From Volvariella volvacea V23 (lineage: Eukaryota > Basidiomycota > Agaricomycetes > Agaricales > Pluteaceae): a stretch of 64,000 bases of DNA. Made by a program: the position numbers and the translations under genes. The stretch lies in contig KB722749.1 in the NCBI GenBank assembly GCA_000349905.1, positions 363,612-427,611 of the forward strand, given 5' to 3'. Position 1 is the stretch's first letter. Every line of letters starts with the position of its first letter. Of this stretch, positions 34,646-47,190 are shown piece by piece. The notes below the pieces were generated by a model. It made no database searches. It was given only the letters and a program-made list of their open reading frames with translations, and was not told the origin of the DNA.

Positions 34646-37600
34646 ATGGCACCTACCAACGGCTTGAGCGCTACCACTACAATCACCACGTCGAAAGCGG
34701 CGTCCTCGACCCGTGACTCATCGTCACCCACCAATCCCACTTCCACGGCATCCCAGCGGGCCCACCTCCCATCCAACTCCGTATTTTCATTCAAAGCACC
34801 GCCCTATCCCGCATCTTCATCAGCATTAACATCATCAACAGCATCGCCCTCAACAACAACCACAACTCTCCCATCTTCAATGTCCACACCATCGTCGCCG
34901 CTAAAGCAACGACGCGTATCACTGGCATATGTCGATTCCAGCGCACCACTTACGGCTCCGCATCGAAGTGGTCTGGCCTGGAGCTTCCGTGATGATACGG
35001 GGATTGAGTCACATGTTGCCGAAACGGATTGTTTGGTGCCGGAAAGGCGAGGAAAGTTAAGAAAGATCATGTTGAATGGGTTGGAAGATTCAAGAGTCCT
35101 GAGTGATGGCCTTGGCCTCACCGGGGATTCGTTTGGCAGCATGGCTACCGCCTTGAGTGTGAGTGGAATGAAGTTGTTACTGCTAAGCGCTTTTTTCTAA
35201 CATCGACAACAGGTTCAACCACAGATAATTCAACATCCACCAATTTCAGTATTGCCCGAGAAGAAACAAAGAAAGAAATGGTCTGCGGAAGAGACCCAGA
35301 TGCTGGTCGAGGGCTGTAACCGAGTACGTCTTTGCTTTCTTGGTTCTTGCTCCCTGTACGCCATTACTTCCCGACGTTACACATCCACTTATAATCCAAT
35401 CTCAACTTACGTATTCGTGCTGACATTGGACGTTTTTTCATCCTTCAGCACGGTGTGGGCAATTGGAAGGCCATTCTTAGCGATCCAGACCTCAAATTTG
35501 ATAATCGTTCTCCGGTGGATCTTAAAGACCGGTATGTGCACCCCCTTGAATGTTTATTGGAGGTGATTCTCATGTCATTTTTCCTTCCCGTTGCACGTTG
35601 TGTTGGTCCCTTTTTTGCGGCGACCTACTTCCTCTATGCCCTTGCCCTACCCATCTGATACATCACCCCACACCCTTATTAACTCTCACCCGACGGCCTC
35701 TTCCGCCCTTTACCACCTGATTCAATACGATTTCACGCATTTAACCTCCCGTCGGCTCACTCGATCACGCCATGCTCCAAACTTCTCATCCACTCGCTCA
35801 TTTAATTCAAATCATACAGCTTCCGCACATACTTCCCCGATGCATACAAGCAACACTACCCCAATGCACGCACCCACCTTTCCAGTAAAATCCGGTCTAC
35901 TCTTCCAGATGGCTCGTCCCTATTCGAGAAGACGCGTAGTAAAAAGCGCCGACCCTTTACCAAGGAAGAAGACGAGGCTCTAAGAGCCGGCTATGAGAAA
36001 CATGGAACAGTTTGGGCAGCTATCGTGAAAGACCCGATATTCCAGGAGCAGAACCGGAGATCAACGGATTTGAGAGATAGGTTCAGAAATGCGTTCCCAG
36101 AACTCTATCAAGCCGCGGGGTATAAACCCAGAAATTCGTCCAAGAAGAAGGCATTGGAGGGTGTAAGCGGTACTGGCGTCAGCGCAAGCACCGCGACTAG
36201 CTTGTTAGGTGGCACTCCAGCATCGATGACTACTGTCAACCCTGGGAGCTTGGGGTTGATGTCTTCGGCGGCGCTGTCCATGAGACATTTTGTGACCGGC
36301 CGAGCGGCGACTGACGACCAGTTGTCCTTGTCCACGACTGGACCAGTCAGGAGCAGACGCAGGGCCCACACCACTAGTCAAGGGCTGGGTGCATTGAGGG
36401 GTGGAACAAAAAGCGTACCGCAGAGTAACGCAGGTTCGGAGGACGAGTACAGTTCAGGTGAAGAAGACGACAGTAGGGATTTAACTTTTAAGCTCCCGGG
36501 AAACCCTGCGTCCGCTTTTGTGTTCAAATCTCCCAATTCCACCATTACGGCGTCGGCGACATCCCGCGAAAGGAAGAGGCAGTCTCTTCCTATTTTTCAG
36601 CATCACCAAGAGCAACAGTCAGCACCGCCTTTTCAACAGCAGCCCGTGATGGGAGTTCCGTTCACCAATGAGCCGTCGTCGGTTTTTATTGATGATGAGA
36701 TGGAGCTGGTCACCTTGGACGATACGGATCCTCTTCTAAACTCTGATTCGTTGATGATGGGTGCGGACGATACGGATGATTCTCCCACTGGCCAGCAGCC
36801 CGCTTGGTCTCTTCTATCGCAATCTTCAGTTTCTGCATCAACTTCAGATGCAGCAACGGCGTCCTCGGTCTCAACTACCGCTCCCCCAGCTGCACCCTCC
36901 ACTTCAGGTTTGGATACGCCTACGCACTTGAACACTCCACATACCCAGCACTCTCAGTGGCCTTCTGCGCCTTCGACAACAGCGCATATATCCACCTCCT
37001 CTTTTCAGCAGAAGCGATCTAACTCATGCGGGAGTAATCCCCAAAACACCACCACAAGCGCCGCTCCGAACAACAAAAACAGCACACGTAACGGCCACAA
37101 CAATGCTAGTCCCACCAATTCCACAGTCCCCCCGTCATCCGTTCCCTCATCGAAGAAGACTGCCTCTACGAATTTGGGAAACGTAGATCTAGATGTGAAT
37201 CTAGGTTCTCCCGTTTTAGGCTCGAGCACCGTTCCAGGGACCAGCACCACAACGGGCACTGGAGCCCCCACCGTCACTGCCACGACGGGAACGACGACGA
37301 ACACGACCGGGAATGGGAACAACAATATTGGCAAGTCGCCTTGGGCAACCCAGGATTGGTTATCGTCTAATCCGAGATTGGGAGTTGATGCCGGTTCGGG
37401 GAGTGGTGCCCCTTCGGGGTCTGCCTCTTCGCCATCATTCTTTGATTCCAATTCTGGCAGTGGTGGTGTCATCTCGGGTGTTGGTGCTAATGCGAGTGGG
37501 ACAAGTGGTGGTAGTGGGAGTGGGAGTGGTGGAGGTAGTGGGTATGTGAGCGGGTACCTTTCGCCCGTCTCCTCGCCCTTCTCGATGTCGAACCACTCGT

Positions 37601-39780
37601 TGAGCTATGGTGTGATGGAGCGATATGATTTGTTCCCCACTTCTTCGCAGTTGATGAACGATTGGGATATCGATTGGATGTCGGAGGTTGGGTATGGGGA
37701 TAGCCACTCGACGTTCTCGGACGACAGCTTCCCAATTTCAAGCTCGGCATCTGTTTCGACTGGTATGGGCATACCCCCTGCTTCGATCGCTGGGGTATTT
37801 GCAAGTGGTGGTGGAAGTGCAGCTAGTGTGGGCCCTGGACTGGGTATGGGTGGTGTTGGGGGTGCAGGCATAGTCGGTGGTGGTGCTGGTGGGATGTATG
37901 GATATGGGACTGGCATCGGATTGGGGAGGGGGTTTACGCACCACTCGAACTATGCGGGCGACTTGATCTTTAGTACGCGTACCCATCAGCCTGTCCACCA
38001 AGGCTTCTATGGATCGGGGTTGGGCGAGGGACTAGGCTTGTCCTTCCCTTCGCAATCGGGCTCGACCTCAGCGCAGCAGAAGCAGGGACAGTCGGCACCC
38101 AACTCGACAGCGCCGGCAGGAGCGACAGGCGTCAGCGCTGATTCAAATGCTGTCACCTCCTCGGCGGCCTCTGTCGCTTCGTCGAACTCCCCTGCTGACG
38201 AGCAGGATTTACAGCACCAGCAACAAACTCCACAAAGTGTCAAGAGTAGCGGGAGTGGCCTGCCTTTGCAACTGCATCATACACCCATGCTACCCGGGAT
38301 TGACGAGATTGAGCTTACGGGAATCAGTCTGGCGGATGATGAGGATGATGCTATGGATGTACTTGATGTTCCCATGTCCATCGAGCAAGAGGGTGCCAAT
38401 GCTGGGGGGTTGGGGTTGTTCTTGACGTCGCCTCCTCAGAGTCAGCCCGTGACGGGTGGTGATGTAGACGTTGACTTGGATGTTGATTTGAATGTAGGAG
38501 TTGTGGGTGGTGTTGTGGAGATGAATGACATGTCGACGACAGGAGTAGAGGGCGTAGATCCGAAGCAGGTTGCAGCAGTGAACGGTGTCCCTACCACCCC
38601 CAATGCTTCCTCGGTGCAGAAAGGGAGTTCAGGCGTGATTAGTTTGTCCCGGGAGACAAGTGCGGATTCGAGAAGACGCCACGCGCGAAGCAGGACAGAC
38701 CATCTTCCAGCCACATCCCCTGTTGTTCGGACCTCCCATTCCCGGTCTCACTCTCAGCATCCCCCTCAAACTCACTCTAGTATTGGCACAACTGAGAGGT
38801 TCAGTTTAGATGACTTGGTCGCGTACCCGCCTACGAATGACGCCCTCAGCCCACCAAGTACTCCTGTTACGCGACCTCGGGGAGCAAACGTGCTAGCCAA
38901 TCATGGCCACCAGCAGCAGAATATGTATCCAAACCCGAACTCACAACACGGAAGATCGATTTCAGTCCCGCCTTCGGAGGCTCGATCGGCTTATGCACCT
39001 GGTGGAGTAGGCAGTGGAGTGGGAGGGAGCACAGGGACGTATGGGTATACCCAACATCAGCAGCAGCAACAAATCCAGCATTCTCAACATAACATACCGT
39101 ATTCCTCAACACAGACCACCGTTGCACCAAACGAGCTATACGACTTGCCCTTCCTTGACTTGCACTACTATGGGCATGGCCATCCGTCTAATGCTGTAAC
39201 AACGACGAGCTCTGGAACTGACTCGCAGAACGGGAGCACTACCCTAGGGATGATGAGCCAAGGCCTTTCCTCCCACTCAGCGGGAGTATTGGGGTCGACG
39301 GCATTCCATGCTCAACCACAGCAACAGCAACAGCATCACACCGCTCACCAACACCATCATACACACCACCACTCCCACCACTCTCAACAACTCCACCAAC
39401 ACCACCAGAGTGCTCTTCAACACGAGCTACACCTGGCATCCAGACAAGGACAGGCACTCGATCTCGCAGGAACGTCGTCTATCTCCAATCCTAGTTCAAC
39501 AGCTGGGCTGAAAGGGATTGACGGAGTAGTGGGAGGGATGTTGGGAGGACTGAACCTACATACGTTGCAACTCGTTTCCCCTATGGCTACCGCCCCAACA
39601 ACCACGACAAGGAGCAAGAGTGGGAGCGCACTCATCGGAGGGAGCGGGTCTTTCCATTATCACCAAACACAGACGCAGAATAGAGGACAGAATGTGGTCT
39701 GTCCCCAAGATTTGATGTTGAGAAGTGCGAGCGATGGAAATAAGAGGAAGAGAGCGAGTTGGGATGGTGGTCATCCGTAA
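34646..39780 (+). CDS. Two-Myb telobox DNA-binding protein, Tay1-like
   Basis: Four exons: 34646-35158, 35213-35323, 35449-35531, 35820-39780; 1555 residues. Myb 1 spans exons 2-4: KKWSAEETQMLVEGCNR|HGVGNWKAILSD, then VDLKDRFRTYFPDAYKQ. Myb 2 follows: RRPFTKEEDEALRAGYEKHG, TVWAAIV, STDLRDRFRNAFPELYQ. VDLKDRFR resembles the telobox signature VDLKDKWR of telomeric double-strand DNA binders. Tandem telobox Mybs are known in Yarrowia Tay1 and its Ustilago homologue, which bind TTAGGG-type repeats. I therefore infer a telomere or TTAGGG-promoter binding role in the nucleus. The remaining 1150 or so residues are low complexity: Ser/Thr/Gly-rich, acidic patches (DDEDDAMDVLD), then Gln/His runs near 39320-39420. 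A general Myb transcription factor is the alternative. Confidence 0.83.
39320..39420 (+). repeat. CAN-repeat tract coding for Gln/His
   Basis: Runs of caa/cag and cac/cat encode QPQQQQQHHTAHQHHHTHHH and similar. These are simple-sequence codons prone to length change, in the disordered tail of the telobox protein. Confidence 0.75.
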
Positions 39781-40610
39781 ATCGAACAACGCACTAATCG
39801 TCTGCAAGCCATCCCAACCTTTACATTATTGCATCCCCACTCCCGATTCTTCCATTCTTCGATAATATTGAGCTTGATGCCCCATTTTCTTTCCTCTTTT
39901 CTCATTACCAACGAAAGCATTTCACGTCACTGTCCTCATTTTCTCTCATATTCACGACACATGCATGCAAGCACCCAATCTCATTCCACTTTCGGACTGT
40001 ATCATATTTGGCATGGTTTCCTTCTCATCTTCTCAATCATACGTTTTCGGTTTCTCTATCGTCCTATTTTCGTGTTCGTTGTATGTAGCGTTCCATTGCT
40101 TTCGAACTGTGATCGTTCGTCCTCTTTATGGCTTTTGATCTCCTTGCTTTCTTATTATCCTCTACCTGTTTCTTTTCCTATTCTCTATTCGTATTTCTCA
40201 CTTCTCCGTCATTATCCAATTAAATCATTGGCTCATGCATACGTACCCCTAAACTATATTAATTACGCACGACAAATCCTTGCATGCGCACTCGTTGGTA
40301 CTCGTAGCATTTCACGTATACTTCTCGTAGTTTCGGCCTCAATTATCCGACTCCATCATACGATAGTCAGCTGCACATACACGAACGACGTAGTATAGTT
40401 TATAAAATCTGGATGTAGATATAGAATATTATCAATATCACTAGTAAAGCATAATGTAGCGGGTACTCCTTTGAGCGTATTGCCTTGATCCTCTTGAGGT
40501 GTTGGAAATTGTGAGAGGACGAGTCGGCTTATTGATTCATCACGACCGCTCGAATGCAGTATGTCCTTGTTCCAGAAATCTCTAGGTGACACTGATTGTT
40601 GCATGGTATA
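39781..40610. other. Intergenic, facing 3' ends
   Basis: T/C-rich 3' region of the telobox gene, convergent with the F-box gene. The 189-codon frame at 39829 has a pyrimidine-driven Ser/Phe/Leu composition and is not credible as a gene. Confidence 0.5.
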
Positions 40611-42215
40611 CTATCTGACGTCCAAGTGAATGGACTTTATGCTCGGGTTCGATGCCATGATCGCCTCTCGTAGCTCCGCGTGTCCTGTGGCTATAGCATC
40701 AATTGTACTACTAGTTGGCCTGTGCTCCCACCCCGTCGTCCCGTGGTCTACTATTTCTAGTCGTTCCAGAACCGGGAACAAATTCGCCCAGTTCGGCAAT
40801 CGCAGGCGCACTTCTTCGATGTCCAAGAAGTCGGGTTGGTCCCAGACATGTATTTCGATTACTTTGGCGCTCTGGTATGTCTGCTCGAGCGCTGCTATGT
40901 CCTCAGGTGGCATTTCCAACCACCTAGTATAATGTGTATGGACGTGGACTTGTAACTTAAGTGTGAGTGTAGATAACCTTTTCGCAATCTTTCTACCTTC
41001 TCTCCTATCAAGGAGGCCAACAAGGGGTAAATTGCCCCACACACGGAGGGCAATCACGACAGTTCGAAGGGCGGGTAAAGGCGTTTCGAAAAAACGAAGG
41101 GCACTTGATGGGTTGAGAAGGCGGACAAGTAGCGGCGACCAACCCATTAGTGTAGTTAACCTGGGCAGGAAAAATGGAGGATGCGTCCAGCCAGGCAGTG
41201 GATCAGCAATCATAATACCAAAACTATCGGCGTCCAAAACTTGGAGTCTGCGATGGCGAATAAGGAAGCTCGTCAAGTCCTCGAATGAGATGCGGCAACT
41301 CGTAAGGTAAAGCTCCTCTAGAACCGGAAAAGACAGCTGAGGAAGCGAGACGTGCCATATACGAAAGGACATAGGAATCGATGAGAGGGCGAGGACTCGA
41401 AGGGAGTGAGAGACTTGCTCAAAGATGTAGAGTGTCAGATGAAGGGTACAAGGTGCGAGAACAAAGCTATCGTGTATGTGTAAGGTCTGCATCCCTGTAG
41501 TGCGTTTCGGTTTTGAGTGCGAGAGAGAAACTTTGACCCGCATCAAGGACTTTAGTGTGCGAAGGGCATTAGCAGCTGTACTAAACCCCCACCATCGCCG
41601 TAACTGCACCTGCTCCTCAAACAGAAAAGGCGACGACCACAATTCAGGCGCCCCATGCAGGAGGCTCAACGAAGTTAAACTCGGTAACCCCGTCTTGTTT
41701 TGGTCCCTACCAAAAAAACGAGTTAATTCGGCCAACACTTCGTTGCCCACGAACATCTCCAACTCGCTATTGAATTGAAGTACTACTGCCTCAATACTGG
41801 ATGAGCTGGAATGCTGAAGGAGAAAGCGCTGGAACATCTTGACTTCTTTCATCAGTTGCTGGTGTTGAGCAGAATCGGGGAGGGTGCAGACAATAGCAGC
41901 AATTCGAATGCCGTCAAATACGCACGGGAGGGCAAGACACAGCCCTAGCAAAACTACCAGATTGTCCCGTTCAGTCAAGTAGATACACCTTCCAGACGTT
42001 GAACCCAACGACCCAGTTACTGGCCTATAATTGACATGAGCTGAGCCCGACGGCAGCCACGTTGGCAATGCTCTGAACGTCCTATTGTTAGCAAATAGTC
42101 GATCTAGTGCAAAGATGTGGAGGGTGCGGCACAGTATAGAAAGTGCGCAGAGATCGCGGTCATCGAGAAATTGGAATACGAGGCTCGCGACGTCAAAAGG
42201 GAGGTGGTGGAGCAT
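40611..42215 (-). CDS. F-box/LRR-like protein, divergent paralogue
   Basis: Intronless 534-residue frame. The start at 42215 (MLHHLPFDVASLVFQFLDDR) is chosen because the other copies begin the F-box in the same way; ATG 42248 is also in frame. The F-box continues DLCALSILCRTLHIFALDRL. Equivalent tail blocks are VLLGLCLALPCVFDGIRIAA, LPQLSFPVLEELYLTSCRIS, SFLIRHRRLQVLDADSFG and LFPVLERLEIVDHG. Segment order and intronless structure are the same as in the tandem F-box genes at 15-19 kb, but the sequence is much more diverged. Likely SCF adaptor with unknown target. Confidence 0.8.
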   Translation of the reverse strand: MLHHLPFDVASLVFQFLDDRDLCALSILCRTLHIFALDRLFANNRTFRALPTWLPSGSAHVNYRPVTGSLGSTSGRCIYLTERDNLVVLLGLCLALPCVFDGIRIAAIVCTLPDSAQHQQLMKEVKMFQRFLLQHSSSSSIEAVVLQFNSELEMFVGNEVLAELTRFFGRDQNKTGLPSLTSLSLLHGAPELWSSPFLFEEQVQLRRWWGFSTAANALRTLKSLMRVKVSLSHSKPKRTTGMQTLHIHDSFVLAPCTLHLTLYIFEQVSHSLRVLALSSIPMSFRIWHVSLPQLSFPVLEELYLTSCRISFEDLTSFLIRHRRLQVLDADSFGIMIADPLPGWTHPPFFLPRLTTLMGWSPLLVRLLNPSSALRFFETPLPALRTVVIALRVWGNLPLVGLLDRREGRKIAKRLSTLTLKLQVHVHTHYTRWLEMPPEDIAALEQTYQSAKVIEIHVWDQPDFLDIEEVRLRLPNWANLFPVLERLEIVDHGTTGWEHRPTSSTIDAIATGHAELREAIMASNPSIKSIHLDVR

Positions 42216-42516
42216 GGCAAAACTGCAGTGAGCGCCAACTTGGAGCATCGCCACAAGCAAAGTTAATTGAGGCACGCGCCAAGTTCACTTACTCAGAACT
42301 GCCCGTTATCACGGTGAATACGATTTATGCGCAGGTCCAACGCCATAACTAACCCTCATAGCTTTGAATATCTTATTGTATCAACAGACGCTTCCTTCCT
42401 CCCCATCGGTCGACCGCCTAGTATCTCTCTCTTCAGATCCGGACATCATTCCAGCGTATGCGCAAAGATCCTGGCAATTCACACAAAAGTGGCATCAAAC
42501 AATCAATATTAATATT
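42216..42516. other. Short intergenic region
   Basis: Upstream of the F-box gene and downstream of the membrane-protein gene. Nothing further seen. Confidence 0.45.
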
Positions 42517-43258
42517 CTATCGGCGTGCTGCACACCACCATGACATCTCGTCGAGCTCATCGCCCCATGGAAAGTACTCTGATGGATCATAAAAGCACCA
42601 CTGATACTGCTCCCAAACTTCCGATTCCAATTTTCCAAGCTTCGTTCTCATCAGCCTGGAGACAGCCACCATCAACCCAAACATTGGGATAAAAATGAAG
42701 AGACAAAAATAGGCAAACTCGTCTGGGGGAAATGTAGACCAGAAGAGGGAAATGCAGGCTACACCCCATAGAAATGTGGCAAAGGTGTAGGCCGTTATGC
42801 AGTACTGGAGGCGCTTGTCCGGGTAGATGTATTCGCGGATTCCGTCCGCGGAGAGTTCTAATCCCCTAGAGATGATTATGGCCTTCGGAAGGGTACTGTA
42901 TGCAAAGAGAAAAGAGCAGACTGCAAGAGATATGACGTTGAAGTGGGTTATGGTAGTGTGCACCGAAAGCATGATAGTAATAGATTGGAACGTGAGCGAG
43001 CCCTTCAACTAGATCGAGGTCAAGATCGAGGTCAATTCTCCATTAGAATGAGATCTCGTGGGTTTGAAGTACTTACAATACCGGCCGCGATACGATACTG
43101 GCGAGCCAGAGCGTGCTTGTCTGTTAGAGGCTCGAATCTGAGCTGCGCTGAGACTGGTGCGCTTAGAACACACCTTCGGTGCTTAGCTCCACCTGGCCGC
43201 GCTCAGTATCCATATAGATGGGGTTGGGGTATGGTTGATCATCCTCCCTTGGTGCCAT
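42517..43258 (-). CDS. Small integral membrane protein, unassigned
   Basis: Three exons give 207 residues. Exon 1 (43258-43193) reads MAPREDDQPYPNPIYMDTER. A 50-nt intron (GTGGAG...GCAG) leads to LRFEPLTDKHALARQYRIAA (43142-43077). A 68-nt GTAAGT...CTAG intron then leads to LKGSLTFQSITIMLSVHTTI (43008-42517). Hydrophobic segments are NVISLAVCSFLFAYSTL, YTFATFLWGVACISLFW and EFAYFCLFIFIPMFGLMVAV. The C-terminus is acidic and Trp-rich (EQYQWCFYDPSEYFPWGDEL). No known family is recognised. Splicing in phase 0 at both junctions and the continuous frame support the model. Confidence 0.6.
43011..43034. repeat. Two tandem copies of a 12-bp unit
   Basis: agatcgaggtca occurs twice head-to-tail inside the second intron of the membrane-protein gene, beginning 2 bp from its 3' splice site (read on the minus strand). 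Confidence 0.85.
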
Positions 43259-43378
43259 CTTATCTGAGCTCAGATGTTGATTGAAGCCAAGTTGCACACC
43301 CTAATGCTTGGCATAGCGGCGTCGATAGCTGTGTCATTTCGAAGTACTACTAAATACGACAACACAAGGTAAGCGCCT

Positions 43379-46300
43379 TTATTCAGGTATCTGTCCTTTC
43401 AACCTAAAGTCTCTACTGCTCGCTCCAACGGAAACTTCAATAGCTCCTTGAGGCTTCTTCCACCCTTGTGCCACAGTGTCCCAGACAGACAGGTCATATC
43501 TAGACAATGTTATTGTCGCAGTTTGTGTTTGGCCAGGTCGAATGAAAATATCTGTAAATCCTTTGAGCACGTTTGGTGGCTCATCGCTAGTAGATGGAAA
43601 GTGAACATATAGCTGTGGAATCTAAAAATGATGTTAATCGATATTACATACAGGGTGAATAGGAGAGGGTGAAGCTTACTTCACCGCCTGATACGCGTCC
43701 GGTATTTTGTATGTTAAACGTGACTTTGTATGCAGGACGATGCAACCTTGTAAGTGTACAAAATTGAATTTAAATATTCAAAATCAACTGACGAGGAAGA
43801 CCTACCATAACGCAGTGGACGACCCCACTGCAATCCCTGCCACCTTACCTTGCCCCCAAGCAGTTATAAAGCTTTGTTGAGTGCGGTCTGAGCTAGAGAT
43901 TTTGGTGATGCGAAGGTTGCTATATTTGAATGTTGTATAGCTCAAACCAAATCCAAACTCGTAACGCGGCTCGATGCCATTCTGAGATGAAATTTAATAC
44001 TCAGTTGTTAGGGCTCTCAGGCTGTCGATACTTACCGCATCAAAGTGTCGATAGTCAATAAACAACCTAGATAAGGGAAATTAAATGAGAACAATTTCCC
44101 TATGTCCATGGCAATGACCAATGCATACCCCTCATTATAAGGGATGGAAATGATATCTTGCGGACCTCCTCCTCTTGCGAGGGGAGCAGGATAATCTGCC
44201 AGATCCTTGGCGATCGTGTAGGGTAGCCTTCCACTTGGATTCCAATCCCCAAAGAGAACATCTGCAATCGAATTTCCTGCCTCCTGTCCAGGTAAGCCTG
44301 CCCAGAGCACCTGGTTTAACGGACAGTTGAGAAGAGATACACCAAATAAAATGACCTGGAACTTACCGCGGTGACGTTGGGATGGTCAATCCATTTTTCA
44401 ATTATCAGTGGTCCAACACTATGCGCTACGACAATTGTGTTGTTGTTCTGCGCGGCCACAGAGAGAACCAAATCATCACCACCATGCCATGCCGTCAAAT
44501 TATTCCTACGCACATCTCAATAAATGCAACTTCTAGAGCTGAATTGAATACCGTACCTGTCTCCAACGTTTCCATCCACAGTAATGTACTCCTCCCCAGA
44601 ATCCGAACTGATAAACACAATCGCTGCCCCTTTCTTTCTTGCGACATTACCAGCACGGGGTAGATCCCAGTCGTCCAACATCCAAGAATAACTCATACGC
44701 GACTCCCGCGCTCTCGCCTGGATGGCTTCAAGAGGCTACCACACAAAAATAATTAACCCACCCGCTATCAAAGAATAAATCCAGAACAATACATACCGTT
44801 ATAAGATATGTGAAATTCACACTCCCACTCCCCCACCCCACCGCGAGCACCCCATCAAGCCCACCCTGATCCGGAAACCCGTTAGGATTAACCCTCCCCG
44901 GTCCTGCATCACTTCCAATAACTACTATACTCCTCAAGCTCTTCTTCAGCGGCAAAGCACCGTTCGTGTTTTTCAACAACACGGTGCTAGCTGCTCCCAT
45001 GGTTCTCACAAGCTCGAAGTGATTGTCCTGGACATCTATGTGTTCGTTGAGGTCGTCATCGTCGGTTCTGAAGGCGTCGAAATTGGTTTTGGGGTAGGAT
45101 GGGGAGTCTTGGTGAAGATAATACCAGGCTGCGATAACTCGAGTAGCTATCGTAAGCGCATATAGTCAGCACTTAACGGCCGAATAAAAAGAGATGAACG
45201 GACGAACCCATGTCATCAATTCTTGCTTCTGGGACCGTCTGGTTGTGGATGTAATCAGTGAGATTGGTGCCAAACCAAGTTGTGCCAGAGCCTAGAGTAA
45301 TGTCTCCTGGCATGGTCATCTGTGGTAGGAAACCAATTATTGAATCACAAACTCATCCTTCTAATCTTGTGAACGTACGTCGAGACCAGTAACGGCAGAG
45401 ATGGTGGAATGTGTTCTAGGTATAATTTTAACTGAGAGACGTTCCAAGGCATGCTCAGAAACAACTTACGCCCACCAATCCGACATGATAACTGCACAAA
45501 TTTTCAGAAATATAATTCCAGGAACAGGAACCATATTACTTACAGCCTTGGAACCCGAATTCTCTCTTGACGATGTCGTTCATAATCTTATCATTCTCGC
45601 ATGCATATGTATTATTAAGAAGGTCTGTATAGCAAGGATTAAATCAATGAAGAATGAATCTCGAAGCGCGCCACCTACTGTAACTGCACATCATACTGGC
45701 AACTCCAGCCATAACCCCTCTCAAAAACGGATGAGCATACAATTCGTGCATCGTCCTATCGTCGATGTCCGAGCTTTCCTGCGTCCTCTTAAACTCCTGC
45801 TCACTATACAAAACCGTCAGCTTTAGTGTCTTCTGAATCATGCTTCCCGACACTCGAGAGCATATGCACATACTTTCCAACCAAATGCTTAACACAAGCC
45901 CCAACGCCACCCTGCTGCATTCCCAACACCGTCTCATAAACGGCCTCCCCGCTCAAAAACGGATCAGCCCCAAACCCCTCCCAGTTTCTTCCCGCCTGCG
46001 GCACACGAGCAAGGTTGGTCATAGGACCCAGTGCGATATTTACGCCTTTGCCTTTGTGTTCTTGTCCCATGAATAAACCCCGCTGACGTATCATCGTGCG
46101 GTTCCATCTGTTTTAGTTCGTTGATGATTAGGAGGAAGGAGTGAATGAGAGGGGAGCTTGGACATACGTCGAAGCGGCGTTAATACCAGCTGGGAAACCG
46201 GTCACAAAATCTGCTGCCCGGACAGCGAGTGGAGAGTCTTCGAGGCAAAGACCAGGCCATCCTCTTCCATTGCTTGGCTCAATTGGAGAAATAACACCCT

Positions 46301-47128
46301 TCAAGCAGACGCAATCAAATCCACCGCCGCTTAGGCGATCGAAATTGGTTTGGATAGGTCATGCCGACTTACGAGACACCGCCCATTTTCCCAACCTGTA
46401 CCCGTCACGATCGAAATCTTTTCTTCTAGCGTCAATCCCGCGACCTAGCACAGATGCCAATAAATCATCCATGAGAAGATATCGACGAGAAAGAGAAGTT
46501 GTGACTTACCTTTCTCTTCGCTTTAGCCCAAGCCGAAGACCAAGCAGGCTGGAAGTTGGGCACAATCGGTGAACCAGGCTAACCAACGAAACAAAATCGA
46601 GCTCAACCATTCATGCCGCAAACACTTCACATTTCTAATACCACTTACCGGTGGGGGTTTCTGTGGATCAGTATCCGGGAACACATTAGGCACAGATACC
46701 TGCGAAGGGCTCGGGAACGGCGTAAACGGATACTGCGAGATGGGTATAGCACTAGAAAAGCCAAGTGCAACGTCGCTTTGAGCTGCACCATTTAGACTTG
46801 CACTGGACAAAGGATCAGCTGCATTAGTAATCGTTGTCGGTGGTGCTTCCCCTGTAGGACTAGGAGCGCCTGTGTTTTCTGTGTCTGGTGCCGATGCTGC
46901 AGGCGTGGGTGATGTTGAGTCTGGGAGAGAGGCAGCGGCACTTGAGGCAACGACAGGAGTTTGTGTGGCTATGAGAGACGATGTTACGATGGCACTGCCC
47001 AGGCCTTGTCCAGGCGGTGTTGGTGGTGAGAGTTGGTTGTCTATAAGCGGTGGTATAGCCTGAGGTCCTGCCACTTGCGATAGGACGAAGTGCAGGTGAT
47101 GGAGTACAACCAGAGTCCGCCAGACCAT
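43379..47128 (-). CDS. Secreted GH3 beta-glucosidase, copy 2
   Basis: Start ATG 47128 ([20 protein letters not shown], signal peptide). A Ser/Thr/Pro/Ala-rich extension of about 140 residues ends in [20 protein letters not shown], matching the extension of GH3-1. [15 protein letters not shown] leads into the barrel. [26 protein letters not shown] and [16 protein letters not shown] follow, then IMSDWWA with the presumed nucleophile Asp. The second domain has [20 protein letters not shown] and [20 protein letters not shown]. The Fn3-like tail has [20 protein letters not shown] and ends [15 protein letters not shown] at 43379. About 15 introns. Expected to release glucose from cellobiose-type oligosaccharides extracellularly. 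Confidence 0.87.
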
Positions 47129-47178
47129 CGTGGCAGCGCAAGTTGTAAGGGCTGTCCAGCTCACCTTCTCGGACAGAT

Positions 47179-47190
47179 GATATATATATT
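47179..47190 (-). promoter_or_regulatory. TATA-like element of GH3-2
   Basis: AATATATATATC on the minus strand, about 51 bp before the ATG at 47128. Confidence 0.45.

Noticed and set aside
39829..40398. 189-codon Ser/Phe/Leu-rich frame after the telobox gene
   Set aside because: Composition follows the pyrimidine-rich 3' region; no domain, intron or start context supports it.
15041..47128. The F-box plus GH3 pairs as one large inverted duplication
   Set aside because: In transcription order the left set runs F-box then GH3 while the right set runs GH3 then F-box, and intervening genes are not shared. Independent family members are simpler.
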